From Diadema setosum (taxonomy: Eukaryota > Echinodermata > Echinoidea > Diadematoida > Diadematidae): a stretch of 64,000 nt of DNA. Where the stretch lies: the NCBI RefSeq assembly GCF_964275005.1, contig NC_092693.1, positions 18,233,706 through 18,297,705 of the forward strand. Reading direction: 5' to 3'. Made by a program: the position numbers and the translations under genes. This document shows, in pieces, positions 22,939 to 32,956 of this stretch. Every line of letters starts with the position of its first letter. Within the stretch, counting starts at the first letter, position 1. A model generated the notes under the pieces. The model was not told where the DNA came from. It searched no databases and was given only the letters and a program-made list of their open reading frames with translations.

Positions 22939-23963
22939 ATTTGTAAACATGTTTACAGATTTTCACTCTAATATGCTAATTAGGCACCAGATGCTAATGT
23001 ATGCAAAAATCCCCGAAATCTGCCTTAGATAGTATAATTGGTGGGAATTTAAAGCCTGTGAATGGTGCTTTAACCCTATTCTAACTGGGCTATTTGAGAC
23101 CAAGTTTTTACTGAGGGGGGGGGTCAATTTGACCCCCCCTTCAGATCTCGGCCGCCGATCGTGTGATCGCAACGAAATTTTGCCTGAAGATAGAGCTGGA
23201 TGTCAACTACAAGATAACATGGTCATACAATAGAAAAATATTGCCTTTCTATTTTTAATAAATTGATTATGCAAATTTCTGCATGAAATCATATTTTCAC
23301 CTATAACTCCATTAAAAAGACTGGAGGATTGCTAAATTTTTATGTCAGAATTCCTCAAGACACATCAAACAATTTTCTTGTAAAAAAATAGCACAATCAA
23401 AATCAATTTCTTTTGTTTTTATTGTTTTGTTAATTTCTTATGTATTTTATTGTTTTTTCGACCTTTTGTTTTCTATTGTTTTTTGCCAAAATTTGTTGCA
23501 GGCACTCTTTCAGGCTTATCTACACTAGAATTGATTAATTTCAATAGTTAAAAGTTGAAATAATCTAATCTATATCAATTTAACCAAAAAACACAATTTG
23601 CATTGGATTTGCACACGATATCATGAATTTGAGCTGTTTTTTGGTTGACATGCATATGCAAAACATTACGTAACTTCAAACCGGTGTACCCGGACGTCGC
23701 AAATTTGGTCTCAAAATATGCGGGAGACTTCAATGAAAAAAGTCGTGAAACGACGCGGCAAAATCTTTGCGCGTTGCAAAATTGTGGCGCGAAACATCGA
23801 AGGGGGGGGGGGTCAATTTGACCCCCCCCCCCCCCCAGTTAGAATAGGGTTAATGAATTTTACTAGATCGACTGGTGCTGTGAACATGTTTACAGATTTT
23901 CACTCTAATATGCAAATTAGGTACCAGATGCTAATGTATGCAAAAATGCCAAAAATCTGCCCA
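22939..23963. repeat. Direct repeats of about 85 bp flanking the piggyBac-like element
   Basis: 22939-23025 and 23877-23963 share catgtttacagattttcact and accagatgctaatgtatgca in the same orientation, with only a few differences. Confidence 0.7.
23074..23849. mobile_element. piggyBac-like non-autonomous element, 776 bp
   Basis: Terminal inverted repeats CCCTATTCTAACTGGG and CCCAGTTAGAATAGGG, flanked by TTAA at 23070-23073 and 23850-23853. The CCCT start and TTAA duplication are typical of piggyBac. Near each end lies GGGGGGTCAATTTGACCCCC, itself a palindrome. No transposase seen. Confidence 0.8.
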
Positions 23964-24145
23964 TAATCAATGGTCATTATGCCGGTGAAAATATATATAT
24001 TTTTGAATACATACATTCTTATCAATTTCAAAGTTGTTATGCAGGTACATGTACATCATAACAGTTCACATATTTGATTATTTTGGGTCAAAACTATTGT
24101 GGTTATTTCAAACAATGATTCAGATTTGTACAGTTATTGATCATG

Positions 24146-25492
24146 CACTCGGTGGAAGCATATATTTCGAATATCCATCTAGTTTTCTCTTGAAGAGCTT
24201 CCACCTACGGTCTTGACTGTCTTGCATGCACTGGTTTTGGCATATCTGTGCACACAAAATCTTCAATGATGATTTGTCATGGTGTCCGTGTCAAAACCAC
24301 TGCCACCTTGTATCTGGAAGACACAGATTACATCAGAACTTGGCTCAAGGTTGAGATAGTTCTTTATCCATCTACTCTTGGACATGCCTGCAAACTTCCC
24401 TCTCCAATCAGCACCACTGGAAGCATGGAGGCCAAGTAGACCTTTGCTTTTCTCACATCCAACAGCGGCACACCTTTCTTGTATGTCAATTGTTTGATTC
24501 GCCTTTCCTTTACCAGTGATGAAACTCGGCTTGCCTTGAATGTTGTTGTTGGAACACAAGCCCATCATATATATGAAGACGTCTGTGTCATGGGGAATGC
24601 ACGTCTATGTCTCTAATTTCCCTACCGCTTCTTGATGCATCCAGGACATGCATAGGTATGAAGGTGTCTGCATCTTCATGAGAGTGCTTGGCGATACTAA
24701 ACTCCTCAAATAAAGTTCTGCAATTCAAGTTTGAGGGGTAATATATCTCTTGTTGCCCCATCATCGTACGTGAATGTGGTATCATTAGAAAGCTTGATTA
24801 TTCCTCTTACAATGATGTGTCGCTAGTGATGCTTATACTTCATGGAATGCACAGTCTCTCTGAATATGCAGCAAGGTCAAAAATGAAATGTTGCAAAATT
24901 TGTTGTTTTCAATAGTGAATTCATTCAAACTTCAATGACAAAAGAATGAAGACACAGACAATCTTTTCTGTCACTGTCTCCTCTCCATGTATTGGGAAAT
25001 GGTTACATCTCATTAGGTCAGTAGTGGGTAGATGACCCAAGCACAGCAACAGTTTGATGGTTGTGGAGTCTTTGATGTCAAACTTTGGAGGATCAATGCC
25101 AACAGATCTTTTTTTCTTTTTTTTTTTCGTGTCTGAGCCTTCAAGGAATTGTCAGTGTATCTGTCATATATGATGTATCCTTCTTCATATGCACATACAA
25201 TCTTTTGAATGAAGGCTTTAGCAAAGTCGGAGCAAGTAAGCATGAATGGATCCTTGTTATTGGTTTGTACAACTGCCATAGCATTGATAATGCACACTTT
25301 GCCTCGCTTGTCCATCTTGGCTGACTCACTTCTTGTCAAATTGACTTCTGGTTCAATGTTTGTAGATGGTGCATCATATTCTTCAATGACATGAATGAAA
25401 GCTCTCTTGTGAGAGGGAATGAGAAGACTTCCATCTGCAGGGTGCGACAGAAGCGCTTGCCCGGGGCGCTCCCACAGTATAACTGTGTACAA
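24146..25492 (-). pseudogene. Central part of a transposon-associated protein family, broken
   Basis: Minus-strand fragments in order: 25492-25013 with TCSDFAKAFIQKIV and IIYDRYTDNSLKAQTR; 24785-24588 with HEDADTFIPMHVLDASR and IRDIDVHSP; 24568-24263 with PSFITGKGKANQTID and GLHASSGADWRGKFAG; and a further RRWKLFKRKLDGYSKYMLPP near 24146-24240. The E/DADT, DTDV, TGKGK and HxxSGxD motifs are those I recall from the family whose Cys-rich end lies at 13763-14150. Frameshifts and stops make it non-functional here. Confidence 0.7.
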
Positions 25493-25710
25493 GGAGCTCC
25501 CCGGGGTTAGGGGGAGGGAAGAATAAGGAGCGCTATTTTTAGTGCTCTTGACATGGCTTGAGGAGCAAGGTACGTAGTCCTCCTCAAAAATGAAGCCCTG
25601 ATAATTGACGTCAAATAAGGCTATTTCTCTCCTTTTTCATTTCTTATCAGAATTATCACTACCTACCGATAAAAAAGAAACAAATAGGCCTTAACCGATG
25701 TTAAACTTAC

Positions 25711-26104
25711 TGTGACGCATACGTGACGCTGTGGGCGGATTGAACCTCCAGTCCATTTCTTGTTGCAGTAGGTGGTCATGAATTTTCCTTTGATTCCATC
25801 ATTTCAGGCCCTCTCTCAGCTCACGTTCTGCTCCAATGAAATTTGTACCATTGTCAGACCTGATGATTTCTGGTCGTCCATGACGTGAGATAAATCTCTG
25901 CAAAGCATTCAAGAATGAATCTGTATCTAGTGAATGTAGTACTTCAATGTGTATTGCTCTGATGACGAGACATGTACAGATACACCTGTATCTTTTCACC
26001 AGACTCCTTCCTTGCTTTACCATGTAGGGTCCAAAGCAATCCACTCCTACATGACTGAATGGTGGTTTCTCTGCTGCTACTCTGTCTGCAAGTAGGTCTG
26101 CCAT
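25711..26104 (-). pseudogene. BEL/Pao-type integrase core remnant
   Basis: Minus-strand frame with [17 protein letters not shown], the first catalytic Asp in [22 protein letters not shown], and the second Asp in [14 protein letters not shown]. After a frame change, MDWRFNPPTAS follows. The copy stops before the third catalytic residue (Glu) expected after NPP. No reverse transcriptase or LTR was found beside it. The wording GVDYFGP/VKRGRS-like is typical of BEL/Pao integrases. Confidence 0.8.
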
Positions 26105-26497
26105 CAGACCTAAATCAACTTCACACAGTCCCTGAATCTAAAAAATACAAACTACTATCTTACTTAATATCCTATGATGTATCAGCATCACAACCAATTA
26201 ATACCCTAGACCTACATCATGCCTTACAACTGCACTCATCAGTATTCACATGCCATATAGCCCTGTTACAGCCTTGTAATGATTCTATACACCAAACTTA
26301 ATTGATTAATCAATTTCACTTATTGATTCTGATACACCCTGTTGTAATTTATACATACAGTACGGGCATTATTCTTCCTTCTACTTTCATCTGCCATATC
26401 ACAGCACCTTCATTTTCATGCTTTATACACAACGAACACAACCTATTGTACACTGCACATCCATACGCTACGTATTGACTTGCACGTAACTAACATA
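26105..26497. other. Non-coding stretch
   Basis: AT-rich sequence between the BEL/Pao remnant and the MITE at 26498. No coding similarity or clear repeat boundary seen. Confidence 0.35.
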
Positions 26498-26683
26498 CAG
26501 TGGACTCCCGTTATAACGAAGTCCTCGGGACCGGCAGTTTTCTTTCGTTATGACGAAATTTCGTTATAACCGAATGAATAAACAATAAAAATACATAGAG
26601 TTGATAATGTTGCTGCCCTAAATTTTATTTCGTTGTAACCGGAATTTCGTTATAACCGTGTTTGTTATAACGGGAGTGCACTG
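26498..26683. mobile_element. 186-bp pogo/Tc1-like MITE
   Basis: CAGTGGACTCCCGTTATAAC at the left and GTTATAACGGGAGTGCACTG at the right are inverted, flanked by TA at 26496-26497 and 26684-26685. The interior has further TTTCGTTATAACCG phrases. Confidence 0.85.
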
Positions 26684-27050
26684 TACATGCTCTTGCGTAC
26701 ATGCACATGTAAATCGTTCACACTTTTCTACCTAAATTTTCACATGCAATTATACTTTTTATCATCTTTATACTCGTACATCATTTCAACATTCCTCAAC
26801 AGATATCTTAACTTTGCAATACTCACAACATTGGACTTAAGCCGATTAGCGTGAATTTACATGCAGAAATCACTGTCAACAAACACCCTGGTCTGTGATT
26901 TTTTAGGCTGGCAACCAACACCCTCTATCGACCGAATAAATCAATCTAGACAAATCCTCGCTTCTGTCACTGGAAACAAACACATACTTAAAACTTACAC
27001 GTACAATAACTTATTTTCCTGCTCTAAATACTTCTGATGCGCCTGATGCG

Positions 27051-27217
27051 GGTCATGGTGGGGGGGGGGGGGGTCTGTAGTCACCTGAGGGGGGTCGGAG
27101 TTGTCAGTAATGTGACCACGCAGTCAGGTTAAAGTCGCAGTCCGGGTCTGGGTAAGGTCGGTCGGTGAGAGAAGAGGAGAGTCAAAGCTGACTCTCCTAA
27201 AACCCAATCCCACTACA
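27051..27217 (-). repeat. 3' LTR of the Ty3/Gypsy-like element
   Basis: Direct repeat of 30648-30788, sharing cagtccgggtctgg and gaggagagtcaaagctgact. On the minus strand it begins TGTAGTGGGATTGGG directly after AAAACAGGGGGAA. The outer limit is blurred by a poly-G run. Confidence 0.7.
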
Positions 27218-27849
27218 TTCCCCCTGTTTTATTGAAAGGAGGAGACCTCATACTGCAATTAACCTACCCCAATTACAGGCCTATAAAATCACACCTTACG
27301 GTGAACATTTAAAACATTACCCTACCAACCATAAGGGGAAATCTCGTCCATGGTAGACAACCATAAAACTTTCAAACGTTAACTATTAAACTTGCGGACC
27401 AACATATCCACATTCAATGCTGTATAAAACACTAACTAGGGTAAGAACTGTGGCCCAAACACCAAAACAATCATGAAACACTAGAATCTCTTCTGATTTT
27501 AATGGTTATCCGGGATTGTGATTGAGTCCCCTTTCTCAATTGCGTACACCTCCCACCATGTAGGGCAATGCGAATCCCTTGGGTATCCAGAGGTTGTTCG
27601 CTTACCCATAATCCCAAATGTACCATCAAAAAAAAAAAAAAATACCCAATCACATATTTTTTCCTCCTTCTGCAAATCAGTGCATTAAAAGATGTACTAA
27701 ATCAGCCTCCAATAAGAACTGGAATAAGAACAAAATACGCATAAATACCTCTGGAACCCACAAATGTTTCCTCTCAGGCTTATGCAGCCAGGCTTCTGCC
27801 ACCAGACTAGCGATGTCCATAAAGTTGGAGGGCATTTTCCTTGGTGGCA

Positions 27850-28495
27850 CCGATGACCTGTGCCACTGACATCCTGCCTCACCTCTGCCACCAGTGCTGC
27901 ACCTTCCCCTATGTATGCAGGGGTGTTGATGGGCACGTCACTGTTGGGGCTGAGATGGGGGAAATCAGTCTCCAAAAGGAGGCTTTCTGCTGATCAGTTC
28001 CCATGTGGGAGATTGATGCGTTTTAACTGAAGTATGCATGGGGAAAAGCCTTCCTCCATGCCACTGCTTCAGCTGGCAGCAATGGATATGGACCTGCTGG
28101 TGACGGGAGCAACGCTTCTTGAGTGCTACCCATACCAGCCGGTTGGGTTTGGTTCCTGCCGGGTCCACATCCTCGCCTCGCATGTGGAGAACCAGCACAC
28201 GGCTGGACACTCCCATGCGAAGGATCCTATCCAGGAGTCCTTCCTGACTCTTGAATGTCTTGGGCGGACATGAAAAGTCCAGCCCCACCTCCGAAACTGC
28301 ATTCAACCTCGGGTCGCAGATGAATGCCTTGAGGCGATCAAGAGTCAATGCCGTAGCATAAGGGGCCTGTTTGGGGTGTATTCCCACCGCTACCTTCCAC
28401 CTGGAGTCCAATGGGAAGACGATCTTGCCGAATTGTCGGGGGTCACAATAATGAGGACACCCCCCACGACCTCCACTGGTACCCGGGGTGATCAC
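27850..28495 (-). pseudogene. TatD-like metal-dependent nuclease remnant
   Basis: The minus strand encodes WKVAVGIHPKQAP, SEVGLDF (the metal-binding Glu), VLHMRG and VHIHCC (His residues) and, after a frame change near 27970, LLETDFPHLSP with the conserved Asp, then IGATKENALQLYG. These are the TatD DNase motifs in order. The N-terminal HxH segment was not found. TatD proteins are single-strand-active DNases; the copy lies between the LTRs in the same orientation as pol. Confidence 0.8.
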
Positions 28496-28663
28496 TTGTC
28501 ACAGTAGCGGCAGAAACAGAGGGGCATGTGGGAGTAGACATGCCACTTAACCTTCCCATCCGCTGCCCACAGCCCGCCACAGGGCACAACTTTTTCCTTG
28601 TTTTTGCTGGGCGGCCCTCATCACCCTGCAGTCGCTGCCGCTTACGGGCGCTGGATGCTCATT

Positions 28664-29173
28664 TCACTGAAGGGGCAATTTTTCCTGGGGGCAATTTTTG
28701 CCACTCAGAGTACGGGTGAAGTACTGGGTCTTTACTGCTTCATGAGCACCCACACCCCCCATGTCAGATCTCACACCCAGGGCATCCTGTGGTGGAAATC
28801 CCTCTTGCCCATTGACGTCCCTTGGGGTCCCAACCCGCTCATGCCTCTCTTGGGTGGCGCCCGATTGAGTGGCACGGGCACTTGGCTCGACCACAGGGGA
28901 GCCTCTCTGTCCATTGGGAGCTGCAGCAGGCCCGGAAACCTCCCTCCAAGGGGGCGGAAAGGGAGTCCGCACCCCCATAGAGGGGTCCCAATAGAGGGAA
29001 CCCGACCCGCTGTGGCCACGTCTCAGCCCAAGCCCAAGCCCACCCCCAAGAGGTGCCTCCCTGTTCGACTCCGTGTGGGGCACATATAGATGTAACCACT
29101 CCCGTGACAAGTCAGTGTGGAATCGGAGGTAACTATGGAGGCAGCGGATCCACTCTCCATCACCCCTCCTCAT
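28664..29173 (-). pseudogene. Unrecognised retroelement frame between PHD and TatD remnants
   Basis: A 169-codon minus-strand frame starts MRRGDGEWIRCLHSYLRF and becomes Gly/Pro/Arg-rich. Similar residues continue a little upstream. The sequence between it and the TatD remnant (28500-28600) contains a C-x-C and H-x3-H arrangement that could be a zinc finger. I do not recognise a family. Confidence 0.4.
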
Positions 29174-29408
29174 TGCTAGGGCATGCTGCTCTCTTGTGAG
29201 AGCAGTAAATTCCCTGCGCGGGGGGCCTCATCAGATCATACCCACGACAAAGCAGACCGCGAAAACACAGTTGTCCCGCCCAGGTTGGCCCCCTGATATA
29301 ATCTCTCAAAACGTCCTGGTCGGTCATGTTCGTCAAGTAAAACTATCAGTAGCTGTGGCTGACCGTTTCCGCATTGTACGATCTGGTGTAAATAGAGAGA
29401 AAACAAAA

Positions 29409-29565
29409 TCAGTGATTAGCCTTACAGCAAGGGCAATAGTATTTATCCATGGCAGTGCTTTCTGCCACCGTTACATCTACGCAGCGGCTGTGGTACCACT
29501 CATCCTATTTGTCGCTTTGGATCATAAGACTCCCATCATCCGGTTTGTGGCATAGGCAATAGCCC
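29409..29565 (-). pseudogene. PHD-finger remnant in the retroelement
   Basis: Minus-strand residues YCLCHKPDDGSLMIQ, DEWYHSRCVDV and MDKYYCPCC match a PHD zinc finger of the YCICRKPDD type. The third expected Cys is Ser and the fourth is a stop codon, so the finger is broken. PHD fingers bind histone tails; here it may have guided integration, by analogy with chromodomains in other Ty3/Gypsy elements. Confidence 0.7.
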
Positions 29566-30143
29566 ATAAAGTCCAAATGGACTCGTTCCATGGGTGCTCC
29601 TGCATGATAATTAATCATGGGGCTTCTCCCGTACCGGGCGGTCTTTTTGTTCTGATTGCATACAGAACAAGTGCGAATGTACTCCTTGATGTCCAGCTTC
29701 ATCCCATACCGAAAATACCTGCTTTGAATCTTGGCAATGGACTGCTCCCGTCCTACATGCTGATGAGCTCCTCCCTAAGTGACCTAGGGACTAGTAGAAC
29801 CTTTTGATCGCCAACCCTCCAGTGGGTCCCATAGCATCTTAATGGCATCACTAAGTTCAGCGCCAGTGGACATCCATTCGCGCAAAGCTTTGAATCCCTT
29901 GTCATTTTCCTGTTTTTCCTTGAACCCCTCCTGTACTGACTGATCAGTACTGGGAGGGTCATCTGGAACCAAAAGGCTGACCAAGGAGTTCCTCGCAGCT
30001 CCATTGAAGAGCCACTGGAGCTCCCCATCCACCTCTTGCACCAAGGCATGTGTGCCTTTGCACTCCCCAAGGTGATATTCCTCTACCTTGGCTACTTGAA
30101 CCACACGTCCACATCGTGCACCCTTTCTACAAAGGGCGCCCAT
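29505..30143 (-). pseudogene. Link region and integrase zinc-binding remnant
   Basis: The minus strand from 30143 runs through an Asp/Glu/Lys-rich link with LREWMSTGAELSDAIK. A frameshifted HHCC segment follows (QHVGREQSIAKIQSRYF, then YIRTCSVCNQNKKTAR), then GAPMERVHLDFMG at the start of the integrase core. The core ends there and the frame runs straight into a PHD finger. Confidence 0.75.
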
Positions 30144-30610
30144 ATACCGTGTGCTTTCCTACAATATGCACACCCCCTGCAGGGCAAGTCCCCCAAGTAG
30201 AATCCCAACCTGAATTCCTCGCAAAAGGGGGTTCCGGTGGGGATGCGAGAAAGGGCATCCGCGTTTACATGCTTCTTGCCAGGACGGTGCTCCACCTGCA
30301 TATGGTATTGACTCAGTTCTTCCATCCAGCGGGCAAGTTGACCCTGTGGATACTTGAAGTTCAACAACCATAGCAGACTGTGGTGATCAGTGTGTACGGT
30401 AAATTGCTTCCCTAAGAGATAGTGACAGTACTGGCGTGTAAATTTTACCACTGCCAGTAGTTCCCTACGGGTAACACAGTACCTGCGCTGCTCAGGAGAC
30501 AGAGAGATACTCCCATACGCTATGACCTTGGGATTTATTCCTACTTTACGGAAATAGATACTTGCCTTATGCCCACAGATTTTCAATGAATTGCATGTGT
30601 ACACATCCAT
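30092..30610 (-). pseudogene. Ty3/Gypsy RNase H remnant
   Basis: Minus-strand frame with SLSPEQRRYCVTRRELLAVV, the TDHHSLLWLL motif and VNADALSRIP, all standard for Ty3/Gypsy RNase H. The segment bearing the first catalytic Asp is missing at the N-terminal side, near the LTR junction. A tail with CRGCAYCRKAH follows. Confidence 0.85.
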
Positions 30611-30647
30611 GGCAAATCTCAGTCCAGTCCATCAAGCGTAGGTCATT

Positions 30648-30788
30648 GGTCATGGGGGGTCCGTAGTCACCTGACTGGGTCGGAGTTGTCAGTCATGTGT
30701 TAAAGTCGCAGTCCGGGTCTGGTTAAGTTCAGTCGGTGAGAGAAGAGGAGAGTCAAAGCTGACTCTCCCAAAACCCAATCCCAATACA
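30648..30788 (-). repeat. 5' LTR of the Ty3/Gypsy-like element
   Basis: Partner of 27051-27217, slightly shorter through small deletions. Retroelement coding sequence starts only about 40 bp inside it, so the usual leader, gag and most of pol have been lost. Confidence 0.7.
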
Positions 30789-30861
30789 CTTCTTTCCCAT
30801 TTTATATCATTTCTGTTCCGAGTTATGACAAAAAAGAAGAGAAAACATGCACTGTTCATTA

Positions 30862-30985
30862 ATCTGAAAGTTCTGTATTCCGAAAGTTTGTTAATCCAAA
30901 GAATAAAATTAATCTGAAAACTAATAATAATTGTTTACAGATTAACAAACCTTTTTCTTTCCATTTTCAGATTAACGAATCTTCA
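30862..30985. repeat. Diverged copy of the ATTCCGAA foldback repeat
   Basis: Contains gtattccgaaagtttgttaa at the left and cagattaacaaacc and cagattaacgaatctt at the right, a weak foldback of the type seen at 4201-4641. Confidence 0.45.
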
Positions 30986-30988
30986 GAA

Positions 30989-31469
30989 AAATGCTACTCT
31001 ATGGAAAATTGCATACTGTAGTTCCAAACTAAAATTTGTTATAACATTCTTGCACACTCTCTCTCTCTCTCTCTGCATTACTCCAATTTAGGATTAACAG
31101 GACTTATGAATCAGTGAACTGCATGCTGCACTGAAGAGGAGATGTAATTATTGTTACCTTTGCACTTGATAATCATGTACAACCCTAGAGCTTGAAGGAC
31201 CCTGAAGCCCTGGGCCTCAAGGGACTAGCACTAAGCGCTCGTGATGTGCGCTCTGTGGGCACACGTACAATTTCAGATTCACATTCAGAGCTTGTGACAT
31301 GCTCAAATTGTGTGCTGTTTGCTCAAGTCATGTGTTGTTTATCAACATGATTTTCTTGTATTAATTAAGACCTTGATAGACAAGTGATTTTTTGTGTTAT
31401 TTACCAATATTTAAATGATTTATTTTTGGGCAAGTAAAATTCCTGTTCGGGCAAGTGATTTTAAAAAAG
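30989..31469. other. Non-coding stretch with a short CT microsatellite
   Basis: Contains ctctctctctctctct near 31056-31074 and the twin phrases GCTCAAATTGTGTGCTG and GCTCAAGTCATGTGTTG near 31300-31335. No gene recognised. Confidence 0.35.
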
Positions 31470-32935
31470 TTATGTAGCACCCTGCATCTGAGAAAAAAAA
31501 AGTGACCGTGCGATGACAGACAACTCCGACTTCCCAATTGTTTCACTCAGAGGTTCGATCATTCCAGGGCAAGACTGCTGTACTACAAGTAATCGTGCCA
31601 GAAGCTGATAATTCTCTCTCAGCTCAGCTACCTTATTACCAACTTTGCATTTTGTTTCTTCTTGCATGTGCTGAAAGTCTTCAGATTAATGTTTTTTAAT
31701 TGGATTCCAAACACACTCACGTAGTTGCTACCATTCTCTCTTTTACAAACTCTTCAAATCTGTCCAATCCCTTTCCATCTCTGTGGAGTATGTCTTCTTT
31801 TGCCTTTGCTGGAACTGCCGTATTTGAAACTTAATTTCATTAGATCAATGCTCTTGTCTGAGAATGGGTTTCCACAGTGATTGTCCTTTCTGATCAAAGA
31901 AGAATGGCTAAACATTCGAACTTCCATTGACCCACTAAGCTGATAGTGTTCCTTGGTTGCTGTTTTGTCTTTGCTCATGCAATAAGCATTCTGAAAGACA
32001 TATATTATGATGACAAGTTGGGAACCAATTAGGGAGAATCTTTCAAGTGCTTCCTCATTCTCAGTGAGTCCAATGGTACCACCTACAACCTTCAGTTCCC
32101 TGATAAGTTGTTCCAGTGTTTGATCTACGAAGAGATTTGTGAAGTGAATACCTGATTTTGCCACCCTGGAGTCACCTTTACTTCAGAGCATTCCAGGTTT
32201 CTTTATCAGTCCCTGAAGCATCTACATTTCAGCAAGGTACACCAGGACTAGCCGAGCGTATTTGTAGAGGTTGTTTGCAAAGTAGTACTTCACTTGCTCC
32301 TCCATGGAAGCAAGATGTAGCTCCCATTCTCCCTGCCTACTTGCAGGGATTAAATGAAGGAGGCTTTTGACCTGCTTCATGTAGGTCATCAGAAACTACG
32401 CCATTTATTTCTCGCTTTTCTTGAGTAACAGTTTCGTCAAGCTTGTCTCTCATCGTTTCCTTCACTTCATAGATTAGTGTTACCTCAGCTTGCCTCATGT
32501 GAGGTTTGTTGCATAGTTTGTGGTATTTCAGCATCACAGTTTCTAAGCCTTTCTGCTTCAAGGAAGCTTCGAGCAAGAGTTCATGGCAGGCCATGATGTT
32601 ATAGTCAAATGGAACTCAATACCTTGAACCCTTTTCCAGTGAAGATCTAACGAACTGTTGTTGGGAAATACAAACCAGCTTCAGTACTAATGAATTCAAG
32701 GCCTCTATCTTCCAGGTACTTTCCAGTGGCATGAAGTGAAGTAAAACAAGCATGAAGCTCACCTCTCCCCAAGATCAAATTCAAATTGCCTGTGGAAGAT
32801 CTAAGTTTTACTCTTTCATACAAAGTCAAGATCTAGGGTTATGACAGTTTTGTGATTAGGACCAACTACAAAAGCTGATATCCCTTGAGCAAGACACAGC
32901 ACTGGAGATAGCCATGTAGTCAGAGACAACAAAAG
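31470..32935 (-). pseudogene. N-terminal part of the same transposon-associated protein family, broken
   Basis: From right to left on the minus strand: about 32935-32647 with LGRGELHACFTSL and GKYLEDRGLEF; 32594-32337; about 32300-32200 with YYFANNLYKYARLVLVYL; 32164-31754 with VDQTLEQLIRELKVVGGTIG; and 31667-31470 with ELSVIARSLFF. The order matches the N-terminal half of the family as I recall it. Several stops and frame changes are present. The family C repeat at 32957 begins directly next to its right end. Confidence 0.65.
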
Positions 32936-32956
32936 TGTTTTGTTGACTGATGGCAT

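Larger units (their letters stand above)
27051..30788 (-). mobile_element. Internally deleted Ty3/Gypsy-like LTR element with PHD and TatD remnants
   Basis: Two direct repeats (27051-27217 and 30648-30788) bracket minus-strand retroelement sequence. In transcription order: right LTR, RNase H, a link region, the integrase zinc-binding part, a PHD-finger remnant, an unrecognised frame, a TatD-like nuclease remnant, then AAAACAGGGGGAATG (polypurine tract plus TG) entering the left LTR. Gag, protease and most of the reverse transcriptase are missing, as is most of the integrase core. Frameshifts and stops mark it as dead. Confidence 0.75.
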
